64,000 bases of DNA from Bacilli bacterium (GTDB taxonomy: Bacteria > Bacillota_I > Bacilli_A > RF39 > UBA660), in the NCBI GenBank assembly GCA_017541325.1, contig JAFXZI010000002.1:1-64000 (forward strand), given 5' to 3'. Below are positions 7,123 through 15,779 of this stretch, piece after piece. The stretch's first letter is position 1. Each line of letters starts with the position of its first letter. The notes beneath the pieces are model-generated. The model saw only the letters and a list, made by a program, of their open reading frames with translations. It was not told where the DNA came from and did not search any database. The position numbers and the translations under genes were made by a program.

Positions 7123-8211
7123 ATGAATAAATATGTAAGAGTAATGGATGGATTAAAGTCTAATGCTGGTGGTTTTGAATATAAATTAGATGAAATAAAT
7201 ATTGCAAGCAAATGGAATCCTAAAAGTCTAGATCCTGTCGAAATGGGTGGATTTAATTTCGGTACAGAAGATAAAATATTAAGATGGTTACATAGAGGAG
7301 ATACAATCTATGATGTTATTATTCCAGAGGGAACTGAAGTAATAAGAGTAGATGATGAAAAAGGAATATATAGATCTAATAAAATAATTGTAACTAATCC
7401 AAGAAAAATAACAGATGAATTAGTACTTGATTTATATAAAAAGAATACATTATCAAATAAGATAATTGCACAATGTTTATTAACATTAATATGGAAAAAT
7501 AGATTAGAAATATCTAAATATATAATTAAAGATAGAGTTAATTTGGATAATGTTAATGAAATACTTACAGAATTTGTAAATTATGCAGGAGATAAAAATT
7601 TATCTTATGAAAGTACGCAAGAAATATATAGTATATTAAAAGAAATTGAAAGTCCTGTAGATATAAGTTTGTATGTAGATAAAGAACCATATATAAAAGA
7701 TTTAACAAATGATAGAATTATTAATTTAACTGGACAAAGTGGATCTGGTAAATCAACTTATGCTAGTAAACATTTTAATAGTGATGAATATTTAGTAGTT
7801 GATACTGATGAAATATTATCTGATCAAAGATTTGAAAAGAGTATGGGCATTAATAAAGAAATAGGAGAATATTTTAGAAAAAAATATAAGGAATTACCTA
7901 ATTGTGGAGATGATTTTGATTTAATATATTCTGAAATATTAGATTATTGTAAAAAGTATGATAAAACATTAGTAATTGACTGTGCACAATTTCATTGCAT
8001 TAAGGATATAAGTCTTTTAAAGGGAAAAATAATTATAATTAGAACTTGTATAGATACTTGTTATAATAGGACTATAAGTAGGTTTAAAGACAATAATCCA
8101 AATTATAAGGATGATGAATTAGAAAAATTTATGGAGAAAAAGAAAGCATTATTCAAATGGTATAAGTTTTCAAATGAGTTTATAGAAAAAATAGATAAAA
8201 TACAAGAATAG
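7123..8211 (+). CDS. two-domain protein: DUF7666-like N-terminus and P-loop kinase
   Basis: About 362 residues. Residues 1-125 (VMDGLKSNAGGFEYKLDE, GGFNFGTEDKILRWLHRGD) resemble the DUF7666-type domain found in phage and bacterial proteins. A P-loop GQSGSGKST lies at about 203-211. It is followed by VVDTDEIL, which resembles the acidic motif of zeta-toxin or polynucleotide-kinase-like proteins, and by a VIDCAQFH Walker-B-like strand and an arginine-rich lid. It is probably a small-molecule or nucleotide kinase, but no substrate can be assigned. The terminator overlaps its stop codon. Confidence 0.65.
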   Translation: MNKYVRVMDGLKSNAGGFEYKLDEINIASKWNPKSLDPVEMGGFNFGTEDKILRWLHRGDTIYDVIIPEGTEVIRVDDEKGIYRSNKIIVTNPRKITDELVLDLYKKNTLSNKIIAQCLLTLIWKNRLEISKYIIKDRVNLDNVNEILTEFVNYAGDKNLSYESTQEIYSILKEIESPVDISLYVDKEPYIKDLTNDRIINLTGQSGSGKSTYASKHFNSDEYLVVDTDEILSDQRFEKSMGINKEIGEYFRKKYKELPNCGDDFDLIYSEILDYCKKYDKTLVIDCAQFHCIKDISLLKGKIIIIRTCIDTCYNRTISRFKDNNPNYKDDELEKFMEKKKALFKWYKFSNEFIEKIDKIQE

Positions 8212-8230
8212 ATAAAAATCTATTTTTTTT
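8207..8230 (+). terminator. intrinsic terminator overlapping a stop codon
   Basis: The stem 8207-8213/8218-8224 contains the TAG stop and is followed by a long T-run. Confidence 0.7.
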
Positions 8231-8234
8231 AAGT

Positions 8235-8262
8235 TTGCACTATAAAGTAGTTATGTTATAAT
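8235..8262 (+). promoter_or_regulatory. promoter of the nucleotidyltransferase gene
   Basis: TTGCAC 8235-8240, a 16-bp spacer and TATAAT 8257-8262 with the extended TG. Confidence 0.6.
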
Positions 8263-8290
8263 AAACAGCAATTCGAAAAGGAGGTACTCT

Positions 8291-9097
8291 ATGGGAACTC
8301 TTGATCCTGAAAAAATAATATTAGAGTTTATTTCGGATATGCATTATCTTGAAAACAAACACGTTTTAGGATGTTATTTTTATGGAAGTTATTTAACTGG
8401 ATTAAATCATAAAGGATCAGATATTGATTTGCACATAGTTTTTGATGATAGTGATAAAGATCATTTAATTCGTGGTACTAAGTATTCATCTGGTATAAAA
8501 ATAGAATACTTTGAAAAACCAATTTCCGATTTGTATTTATCAATAGATAATGGATTTTATTTTAGAAACGCTGCTTGGCTTTCAATAATTGGTACATCAA
8601 GAATTCTTTTTGATAAAACAGGTGCTTTAGCAAGATTACAAGAATATGCTAGAGATGTCTATAATAAACCTCTACCAAGATTAGATGATGAATCAATAAA
8701 AGAACGTGTATCAATTATTAATAATAGAATGGAAAAACTAGAAGAATTTGCAAATAATGGTGCCCCTAATTTTGTTCATCTATATCATTTAACTATTGAT
8801 AAGATTCGTAGGTTTTACCATGATAGAAAAGGTCTGGCTCAAGTACAAACATCAAAAGTATATCGAGTTTATACTGATAACAGATATAGAGAATCTTATT
8901 CAGGATATGAAATACCAGAACCAGAATTTGTCGAAATGTACTTGGATGCTATTTCAGATGATAGTAGTTCATATCCACAAAGATTTGAAAAACTTAAACA
9001 ACTATATGAATATGCAACAAGAGATTTAGATCTAGGTGATGAGTACCGAATTTTAATAAAAAGTAGAAACACTCCTTTTGGTCAAACAAAAGTATAA
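8291..9097 (+). CDS. nucleotidyltransferase-domain protein
   Basis: 268 residues. The pol-beta nucleotidyltransferase signature YGSYLTGLNHKGSDIDL lies near 30-46, with the metal-binding Asp pair in SDID. A third carboxylate is likely in the KIEYFE strand. The C-terminal half is helical and may help in nucleotide or substrate binding, as in MNT/HEPN or aminoglycoside-type enzymes. No partner antitoxin is adjacent, so this is unlikely to be a classical toxin-antitoxin pair. The substrate is unknown. Confidence 0.7.
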   Translation: MGTLDPEKIILEFISDMHYLENKHVLGCYFYGSYLTGLNHKGSDIDLHIVFDDSDKDHLIRGTKYSSGIKIEYFEKPISDLYLSIDNGFYFRNAAWLSIIGTSRILFDKTGALARLQEYARDVYNKPLPRLDDESIKERVSIINNRMEKLEEFANNGAPNFVHLYHLTIDKIRRFYHDRKGLAQVQTSKVYRVYTDNRYRESYSGYEIPEPEFVEMYLDAISDDSSSYPQRFEKLKQLYEYATRDLDLGDEYRILIKSRNTPFGQTKV

Positions 9098-9108
9098 ATT
9101 AGATTAAT

Positions 9109-9133
9109 CAAGCAGTTAATGCTTGTTTTTTTT
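9109..9133 (+). terminator. intrinsic terminator
   Basis: CAAGCA 9109-9114 pairs with TGCTTG 9120-9125 and an 8-T run follows. The last two Ts are also the start of the next promoter's -35. Confidence 0.8.
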
Positions 9134-9160
9134 GACAAAAAACATCTAATATGATATAAT
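9132..9160 (+). promoter_or_regulatory. consensus sigma-A promoter overlapping the terminator
   Basis: TTGACA 9132-9137, a 17-bp spacer and TATAAT 9155-9160 with the extended TG make a perfect consensus promoter. Confidence 0.85.
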
Positions 9161-9193
9161 TTAAAAGCATTTTAAAGGGGGATATTATTATAT

Positions 9194-10015
9194 ATGGATA
9201 AAATGCCAAAAACGATAATTTCGGGATTACCTGAAGTTAAAACATTATCAGTAAATAGATCATTAAGTGATAAAGATGGATACCGAGAATATATTGTTAA
9301 TAGTAGTACAAGTGAACAAACAGTAATTACTACTGGATTATATAATTCTTATGTTGGTAGTGATGATGATGTAATTGAAAGTGAAGAAGAATTTACAAAC
9401 GGATTTAAAGTTGTAATGTTAAATAGTGGTCAATTTGGATATGTTAGAGAAAGTGATAATAGATTGTTACCAAATAGATATGATATTGCTTTAAATTTTA
9501 ATGAATATGGTTTTGCTATGGTAGGCCGCGATGGAAGAGTATCTTGGGTAAATAGTGAATTAAAATATCAAAGTATTCTTTCTGAAGAAATGATAGAAGA
9601 TGATCCAGAAGATAGATTTACTGGATGGGAAGTAATTCATAGTTTTAGCGAAGGAGAGGAACCATTATCTCTTATGTCTAAGACTGGAAGAAGAGAATAT
9701 CGTGAAGAAATTGGAGGATATTACGATACAAGTACTTGTTCTTATTTAACTATAGATGGTTCTAAAAAGAAATTCCGTAAATTTGATGAAAATGGTATAA
9801 ATAGAGAATACTATTCTACAAGATTTTCATATGGAGAACCATTTAATAATCGTGGTACTTCAAAAGTTTTATTAACTATGTATGGAGAAAATAAAGAATA
9901 TTTAATTCTTGCAAGCGGATACTATATGAATATAGAAACGTTTGTAAATCTTGCAGATGTAGTTACAACTCCTGATACTGACAGTGTTAGTGTAGTTTTA
10001 AAAATTAAATTATAA
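9194..10015 (+). CDS. conserved hypothetical protein, weakly WG-repeat-like
   Basis: 273 residues, acidic, with no signal peptide or membrane segment. The segment near 75-120 (SGQFGYVRES, NRYDIALNFNEYGFAMVGRDG) resembles WG-repeat beta units, where a residue of self-description alternates with Y-D and FAMV strands. Beyond that I do not recognise it. The GGGG ribosome site is about 12 bp from the start, which is longer than usual, yet no better in-frame start exists. It has the strongest consensus promoter in the region, so it is probably well expressed. Confidence 0.6.
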   Translation: MDKMPKTIISGLPEVKTLSVNRSLSDKDGYREYIVNSSTSEQTVITTGLYNSYVGSDDDVIESEEEFTNGFKVVMLNSGQFGYVRESDNRLLPNRYDIALNFNEYGFAMVGRDGRVSWVNSELKYQSILSEEMIEDDPEDRFTGWEVIHSFSEGEEPLSLMSKTGRREYREEIGGYYDTSTCSYLTIDGSKKKFRKFDENGINREYYSTRFSYGEPFNNRGTSKVLLTMYGENKEYLILASGYYMNIETFVNLADVVTTPDTDSVSVVLKIKL

Positions 10016-10020
10016 TTATT

Positions 10021-10051
10021 AGAACAGATATAAAAATCTGTTCTTTTTTTT
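10021..10051 (+). terminator. strong intrinsic terminator
   Basis: The 9-bp perfect stem 10021-10029/10036-10044 is followed by eight Ts. Confidence 0.85.
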
Positions 10052-10133
10052 GTCTTTTAATGTCAAAGATTGTCTTAACGATATTATTTAATTGAAAAAG
10101 AGTGTTATTATAAAAGTGGGAAGGTAGGTAAAT

Positions 10134-11162
10134 ATGATAAAATTTATTCAATATGGTTGTGGAAAGATGAGTAAGTACACAATTAAATTTGCAGTAGAAT
10201 GTGGAATGAAACTAGTAGGTGCAGTTGATGTTAATCCTAAAGTAATTGGTACTACTATAGAAGGAGTTACAGTTTCTCCTAAAGAAGATTTTGTAAATCT
10301 TTTAAAAGAAAAAAATCCTGATATAGTAATAGTAACTACTATGTCATTAATGTCTGATATTGAAGAAGTCTTTACAATTTGTGCTGAGAATGGAGTAAAT
10401 GCAATTACTACATGTGAAGAAGCATTCTACCCAATGGTTTCTAATCCAAAAATTACTGAAAAATTAGATAGACTAGCTAAAGAGCATAACTGTACTTTAA
10501 CAGGATCTGGATATCAAGATGCTTTTTGGGGTAATTTAATTACTACTCTTGCTGGAGCAACTCATGATATTACAAAAATAAAAGGATCTTCTTCATATAA
10601 TGTTGAAGATTATGGAATTGCTTTAGCAGAAGTACATGGTGCTGGTATGTCTTTAGAAGAATTTGATGAGAAAATAGCAGCAGCTGATAAGATTTCTAAG
10701 GAAGAGAGACAAGCTCTTATTGATGGTGGTACTTATACTCCATCTTATATGTGGAATGTTGTACCTTGGATTGCTGAAAAACTAGGACTTCATTTGAGTG
10801 ATATGACTCAAGTATGTGTACCAATTACACATGATGAAGATATTGAATCATCTACTCTTGGTATGACTGTTAAAAAAGGTATGGCTACTGGTATGAGTGC
10901 TGTAGTAACAGGAGAAACTAAAGAGGGAGTAGTAATTGAAGCAGAATGTATTGGTAAAGTATATCCAAAAGGAGAAGTAGATAAAAATGATTGGACAGTA
11001 TATGGTAGTCCAAATACAAGACTTCTTATTACTGAACCAGATACAGTTCAACTTACTTGTGCAACAATAGTAAATAGAATACCAGATGTTATTAATTCTG
11101 AAGCAGGATATGTACCAACATGTCGTATGGGGGAATTAAAAAATTTAAGAAAAACAATTTAA
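10134..11162 (+). CDS. 2,4-diaminopentanoate dehydrogenase-like oxidoreductase
   Basis: An NAD(P)-dependent enzyme of the dihydrodipicolinate-reductase-like group. Its best known member oxidises 2,4-diaminopentanoate in clostridial ornithine fermentation. The N-terminus reads IQYGCGKMSKY in place of the GxGxxG Rossmann loop, followed by GAVDVNPKVIG. The central segment GSGYQDAFWGNL and C-terminal VNRIPDVINSEAGYVP are typical of the family. The length of 342 fits. None of the other ornithine-fermentation genes are in this window, so the substrate here may differ. Confidence 0.78.
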   Translation: MIKFIQYGCGKMSKYTIKFAVECGMKLVGAVDVNPKVIGTTIEGVTVSPKEDFVNLLKEKNPDIVIVTTMSLMSDIEEVFTICAENGVNAITTCEEAFYPMVSNPKITEKLDRLAKEHNCTLTGSGYQDAFWGNLITTLAGATHDITKIKGSSSYNVEDYGIALAEVHGAGMSLEEFDEKIAAADKISKEERQALIDGGTYTPSYMWNVVPWIAEKLGLHLSDMTQVCVPITHDEDIESSTLGMTVKKGMATGMSAVVTGETKEGVVIEAECIGKVYPKGEVDKNDWTVYGSPNTRLLITEPDTVQLTCATIVNRIPDVINSEAGYVPTCRMGELKNLRKTI

Positions 11163-11247
11163 AGAAGAAAAAAATATTAAATAAATAAAAAGATCATCAT
11201 TGCTCTTTTTATATTGTATAATAATTTATCTTGAACTATATTTTATA

Positions 11248-11256
11248 TGTTATAAT
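11248..11256 (+). promoter_or_regulatory. extended -10 promoter of the dlt-like operon
   Basis: TGTTATAAT lies about 24 bp upstream of the DltA start. TTGAAC at 11231-11236 is only 14 bp from the -10, too close for a good -35. Confidence 0.55.
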
Positions 11257-11279
11257 AATTATTAGTAATGAGGGATAAT

Positions 11280-12791
11280 ATGTATAATGTAATTGATTAT
11301 TTAGAAAATTCAACAAAAAAACACAAAAATAAAATAGCAGTAATAGAAGAAGATAAAAAATTAACTTATAGTGAGTTAGCATCATTTAGTAAAAGTGTTG
11401 GTACTTTTATTGCTTCAAAGGGACTATTTAATGAACCAATAATGATTTTTATGGAAAAAGGAATTGATACTTTAATAGCGTTCTTTGGTTCTGTTTATGC
11501 TGGATGTTGTTATTCACTTATTAATCCGGATTTTCCAGAGACTAGAATTACTCAAATTAAAGATGTCCTAAATTCTAGATTTATTATTACTGATGAAGAT
11601 CATTATGAACTTGCTAAAGAATATTTTAGTGCTAAAAATGTATATGTAATTACTGATTTAAAAAATACTAAAATAGATAATAAACTATTAGATTCCGTAA
11701 AAAATAAACATATAGATTATGATCCTTTATATATAAACTTTACTTCAGGATCTACTGGAGTTCCTAAAGGAGTTGCTATATGTCATAGATCAGTTATAGA
11801 TTTTATTGATAAATTTACTGAGATATTTAATTTTAATGATAAAGATATTATAGCTAATCAAGCACCTTTTGATTTTGATGTTTCAGTAAAAGATATATAT
11901 TCATCTATTAAAGTTGGAGCTACTTTATTAATAGTACCAACAAGATATTTTTCTAATCCATCTATCTTACTTGATTACTTATGCGATAATAATACTACAA
12001 CTATGACTTGGGCAGTATCTGCATTATGTCTAATTACAACATTCCATGGATTAGATTATAAAGTTCCAACTAAAGTTAATAAGATATTATTTAGTGGAGA
12101 AGTAATGCCTATTAAACATTTAAATATTTGGATGGATCATTTACCTAAAACAATGTTTGTTAATTTATATGGTCCAACTGAAATAACTTGTAATTGTACT
12201 TATCATATAATTGATAGAAAAAGAGATTATAATGATAAGATTCCTATGGGATATGCATTTCCAAATGAAAGAGTATTCTTATTAGATGAAAATAATAAAG
12301 AAGTAACAGAAAAAAATGTTACCGCAGAAGTATGTGTATCTGGTAGTTGTAATGCTCTTGGATACTATAATAATAAAGAACAAACTGCAAAAGCATTTAC
12401 TTTAAATCCAAGTATTAATGCTTATAATGAAGTAATATATCATACAGGAGATTTAGCATATTATAATGAATTAGGTGAATTTGTATTTAATGGTAGAAAA
12501 GATTTCCAAATTAAATATTTAGGTCATAGAATTGAGCTTGAAGAAGTAGATAAATCTATTATGAAATGTGAAAAAGTAATTAGATGTGCAACTTTCTTTG
12601 ATGAAGAAAAGTCTAAATTATATGCATATTATTCTGGAGATATAGATAAAAAAGAATTAGTTATCAAATTAAAAGAATTAATACCTGCATATATGATACC
12701 TACAAAGTTAATTCAAATAGATAATTTTCCATTAACTAAAAATGGAAAAATTGATAGAAAAAAACTTATGAGTATGTATAAGGAGAAATAA
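11280..12791 (+). CDS. dltA: DltA-like amino acid adenylating enzyme (carrier protein ligase)
   Basis: It activates an amino acid with ATP and loads it on the small carrier protein encoded two genes downstream. AMP-binding signatures are seen: TSGSTGVPKGV near 157-167, NLYGPTEIT near 293-301, the YHTGDLAY core and the C-terminal PLTKNGKIDRKKL with its catalytic Lys. The length of 503 fits DltA. ATG 11280 is preferred over 11268 because GAGGG lies in front of it. In Bacillus DltA the motif FCGEVLP holds a cysteine linked to D-alanine selectivity. Here it is LFSGEVMP, so the substrate may not be D-alanine. Confidence 0.85.
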   Translation: MYNVIDYLENSTKKHKNKIAVIEEDKKLTYSELASFSKSVGTFIASKGLFNEPIMIFMEKGIDTLIAFFGSVYAGCCYSLINPDFPETRITQIKDVLNSRFIITDEDHYELAKEYFSAKNVYVITDLKNTKIDNKLLDSVKNKHIDYDPLYINFTSGSTGVPKGVAICHRSVIDFIDKFTEIFNFNDKDIIANQAPFDFDVSVKDIYSSIKVGATLLIVPTRYFSNPSILLDYLCDNNTTTMTWAVSALCLITTFHGLDYKVPTKVNKILFSGEVMPIKHLNIWMDHLPKTMFVNLYGPTEITCNCTYHIIDRKRDYNDKIPMGYAFPNERVFLLDENNKEVTEKNVTAEVCVSGSCNALGYYNNKEQTAKAFTLNPSINAYNEVIYHTGDLAYYNELGEFVFNGRKDFQIKYLGHRIELEEVDKSIMKCEKVIRCATFFDEEKSKLYAYYSGDIDKKELVIKLKELIPAYMIPTKLIQIDNFPLTKNGKIDRKKLMSMYKEK

Positions 12792-12792
12792 T

Positions 12793-13956
12793 ATGAATTA
12801 TGATGAGATAATAAAAAAATATAAAACACCTTTATATATTTATAATGTAGATAAATTATTAAAGAGAATTGAGTATTTAAAATCTATATTTAGTACATCT
12901 AAACTTGTATATGCTATTAAAGCTAATTCTTTTATTGTAAAAGAAATAGAAGATAGTATAGATAAGTACGAAATATGTTCAATAGGTGAATTTGATATAT
13001 GTAATAAATTAAATATTGATTATAATAAAATGGTAATTTCCGGAGTTAATAAAGATAAAGACTTTATTGAAAGATTAATTTCTAATTATGAAATAAATAG
13101 ATATACTATTGAATCATTAGAACAATACAAAATATTAGATGATTTAAGTAAAAAGTATAATAAAAAGATAAATGTAATAGTAAGACTTACATCATTAAAT
13201 CAATTTGGTGTGAGTGAAGAAGATTTTAAATATATTATTAATAATCATAATAAAGAATTAATGAATATAGAAGGCCTTGAATACTTTTCTGGTACTCAAA
13301 AACATTCTATTAAAAGAATAAATAAAGAAGTAGATTATATAAATGAATTTATAGATGTTTTATTAAATGAATGTAATTTTAAAATAAAAGAAGTAGAATA
13401 TGGACCAGGACTTCCTATAATGTACTATCAAACAGATGAATTTGATGAAGAATTATTCTTAAAAGAAGTTAATAATAGTCTAAGTAGACTAAATTGTGAA
13501 GAGGTGCTTATTGAATCAGGAAGAAGTATAGTAGCTGATTGTGGTGAATACTTAACTACTGTCGTTGATTTAAAAAGTAATAAGACTGGAAATTATGCTA
13601 TTGTAGATGGTGGAATTCATCAATTAGTTTATTATGGTTCAACACTTGCTATGAAAATTCCACATTTTAGATTATTAAATAATAAAGAAAAAAAGACTGA
13701 TAATTATAATATATATGGATCGTTATGTACAATTAACGACGTACTTATGAAAAATGTAGATTTGCCAAAATTATCAATTGGAGATGTTTTTGTTTTTGAA
13801 AAAGTTGGAGCATATTCTTCAACTGAAGGTATTTCATTATTTTTAAGTAGAGATTTACCTAAAATTGTTTTATATAAGAATTGTAATTGTATATTAGTTC
13901 GTGATAGAATAGAAACGAGCAATGTAAATTATCCTGATTATGGGTGTGAGGAGTGA
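12793..13956 (+). CDS. BtrK-like fold-III PLP decarboxylase in the dlt-like operon
   Basis: An alanine-racemase-fold PLP enzyme of the ornithine/diaminopimelate decarboxylase group. Lys43 in YAIKANS is the cofactor lysine. ESGRS, VDGGIH, a GTQ segment, GSLCTINDVL (Cys and Asp of the decarboxylase active site) and GAYS follow in family order. ESGR in place of EPGR, and VDGGxH followed by GxLCTxxD, match what I recall of BtrK, which decarboxylates glutamate bound to carrier protein BtrI in butirosin synthesis. It lies between the ligase and carrier genes, 1 bp after the first, which suggests action on the carrier-bound amino acid. A free amino acid substrate is the alternative. Confidence 0.8.
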   Translation: MNYDEIIKKYKTPLYIYNVDKLLKRIEYLKSIFSTSKLVYAIKANSFIVKEIEDSIDKYEICSIGEFDICNKLNIDYNKMVISGVNKDKDFIERLISNYEINRYTIESLEQYKILDDLSKKYNKKINVIVRLTSLNQFGVSEEDFKYIINNHNKELMNIEGLEYFSGTQKHSIKRINKEVDYINEFIDVLLNECNFKIKEVEYGPGLPIMYYQTDEFDEELFLKEVNNSLSRLNCEEVLIESGRSIVADCGEYLTTVVDLKSNKTGNYAIVDGGIHQLVYYGSTLAMKIPHFRLLNNKEKKTDNYNIYGSLCTINDVLMKNVDLPKLSIGDVFVFEKVGAYSSTEGISLFLSRDLPKIVLYKNCNCILVRDRIETSNVNYPDYGCEE

Positions 13957-13961
13957 GTGAG

Positions 13962-14189
13962 ATGGACGATTTAATTGAAATATTAGAAAATTTAGAACCT
14001 GATGTAGATTATAAGAAAACAGAGAACCTAATTGATGGTAGATATTTGGATTCTTTAAAAATTTTATCATTAGTAAGCGAAATAGAAGATACTTTTGATG
14101 TAGAAATACCAACTGTTGAAATTATTCCTGATAATTTTAATTCTGCAAAAAAAATGTGGGCATTAATAGAAAAATTAAAAGAGGAATAA
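13962..14189 (+). CDS. dltC: DltC-like carrier protein
   Basis: A 75-residue acidic helical carrier protein. It carries the aminoacyl group on a phosphopantetheine arm attached to Ser in GRYLDSLKIL (near residue 33). ATG 13962 is chosen over the in-frame GTG 13953, because GAGGAG (13948-13953) lies eight bases before the ATG. The gene starts 5 bp after the stop of the decarboxylase gene, indicating coupled translation. Arming would be done by the AcpS encoded opposite the end of the operon. Confidence 0.88.
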   Translation: MDDLIEILENLEPDVDYKKTENLIDGRYLDSLKILSLVSEIEDTFDVEIPTVEIIPDNFNSAKKMWALIEKLKEE

Positions 14190-14192
14190 TTA

Positions 14193-15767
14193 ATGTCATA
14201 TTTTAAAAATGCTTATATATTAGGCCTTTTACCTATTGTTTGCCTAATATATAATCTTATACCTAAAAAAAGGTATCTTTTTTTATTGCTCGTAAACTTC
14301 GCTATATATTTTTATCTAGTTAATTTTAGAGTAGTCTTTCTTTTAGTGTCAATTTTATCTATTTATTTTTGTGGCTTATCGCTAAATAAAATTGATAGTA
14401 AAAAAGAGAAACTATTAAAGAAATCTAAAGAAGATAAAAAACTAATTGAGAAAAAAATAAAAAATGATAAAAAACTTATATTACTATTCTGTATTTTATT
14501 AAATGTTTCATTTTTAATAGTATTTAAATATTTAAGTTTCTTTACTATTAATATTAACCATTTATTAGATTTCCTACATATAAATTATAGTGTTGGTACA
14601 GCTAAGTTTTTAGGACCACTTGGAATATCATTTTATACTTTATCAGCGTTGTCTTATATTTTAGATGTATATAATGGCAAGATAGTTGCGGATAAATCTT
14701 TTGTTAAAGTAGCACTATTCTTATCATTCTTCCCTCAAATTACTGAAGGACCAATTGCTAGATTTAGTGATACTGCTGATAGTTTATATGAAGGAAAGAA
14801 AATAACTAATCAAAGTTTTGTATTAGGATATCAAAGAATATTATTTGGTTTATTTAAATATAAATTATTTGTTCCTAGATTAAACTTAATTGTTAGCAAA
14901 GTATTTTTAGACTATACAAATTATAGTGGATTTGGAATATTCTTAGGTGCTTTAGCATATACAGTTATGCTTTATATGGAATTCTCTGGAACTATGGATA
15001 TAGTTATAGGTAGTGGACAAATATTTGGAGTTAAAATACCTGAAAACTTTCGACAACCATTCTTTTCTAAAAATATATCTGAGTTTTGGACAAGATGGCA
15101 CATTAGTTTAGGTTTATGGTTTAAAGATTATATTTACTATCCAATTTGTTTATCTAAACCATTGAAGAAATTAACTAAAAAAACAAGAAAACTATTAGGT
15201 AATCAATATGGACCTTTAATTAGTGGGTCAATAGCGTTATTTGTAGTTTGGTTCTTAAATGGTTTATGGCATGGTGCAGGATATACCTTCTTGTTCTTTG
15301 GACTATATCATTTTGTTATGATAGCTGGAGGAAATTTTATAACTCCACTTGTAGTATTTATTTGTAAGAAGTTACATATTAATAGAGAAAATATTATATA
15401 TAGAATTTTACAAACTTTAAAAATGTGTTTATTCGTAATTATAGGAGAACTATTCTTTAGAGTAGATACTTTATCTAATGGATTTGCGATGGTCCATAAA
15501 ATCTTTACTAATTTCGTAATTAGTGGTTCTGAAATGTTAAGATTTGGATTAAGTATTCAAGATTATGTTGTAATGATTATTTCATTAATATTTATATTTA
15601 TAATGAGTATACTAAGAGAGAAAAATATAGATGTAAGAGAAAAACTATCTACAAAGAAAACTTATGTTAGATGGATAATTATGTATGTATTTATATTAAT
15701 TATTATTATATTTGGGGCATATGGTACTGGTTATGAACCAATAGATCCAATATATGCAGATTTTTAG
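14193..15767 (+). CDS. dltB: MBOAT acyltransferase, DltB-like
   Basis: A multi-pass membrane O-acyltransferase that moves the carrier-bound group across the membrane. FWTRWHISLGLWFKDYIYYP near 303-322 and NGLWHGAGYTFLFFGLYH near 350-367 carry the MBOAT signature, including the catalytic His of WHG. At 524 residues it is about 100 longer than typical DltB. The excess is mostly near the N-terminus, where a Lys-rich cytoplasmic loop (about 66-95) separates membrane segments. It could equally be compared with AlgI/PatA-type MBOATs. It starts 3 bp after dltC. Confidence 0.85.
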   Translation: MSYFKNAYILGLLPIVCLIYNLIPKKRYLFLLLVNFAIYFYLVNFRVVFLLVSILSIYFCGLSLNKIDSKKEKLLKKSKEDKKLIEKKIKNDKKLILLFCILLNVSFLIVFKYLSFFTININHLLDFLHINYSVGTAKFLGPLGISFYTLSALSYILDVYNGKIVADKSFVKVALFLSFFPQITEGPIARFSDTADSLYEGKKITNQSFVLGYQRILFGLFKYKLFVPRLNLIVSKVFLDYTNYSGFGIFLGALAYTVMLYMEFSGTMDIVIGSGQIFGVKIPENFRQPFFSKNISEFWTRWHISLGLWFKDYIYYPICLSKPLKKLTKKTRKLLGNQYGPLISGSIALFVVWFLNGLWHGAGYTFLFFGLYHFVMIAGGNFITPLVVFICKKLHINRENIIYRILQTLKMCLFVIIGELFFRVDTLSNGFAMVHKIFTNFVISGSEMLRFGLSIQDYVVMIISLIFIFIMSILREKNIDVREKLSTKKTYVRWIIMYVFILIIIIFGAYGTGYEPIDPIYADF

Positions 15768-15779
15768 GAGGCAGAGATT

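Noticed and set aside
11231-11256. TTGAAC as the -35 of the dlt-like operon
   Set aside because: It lies only 14 bp from the -10, and the extended -10 alone is the better explanation.
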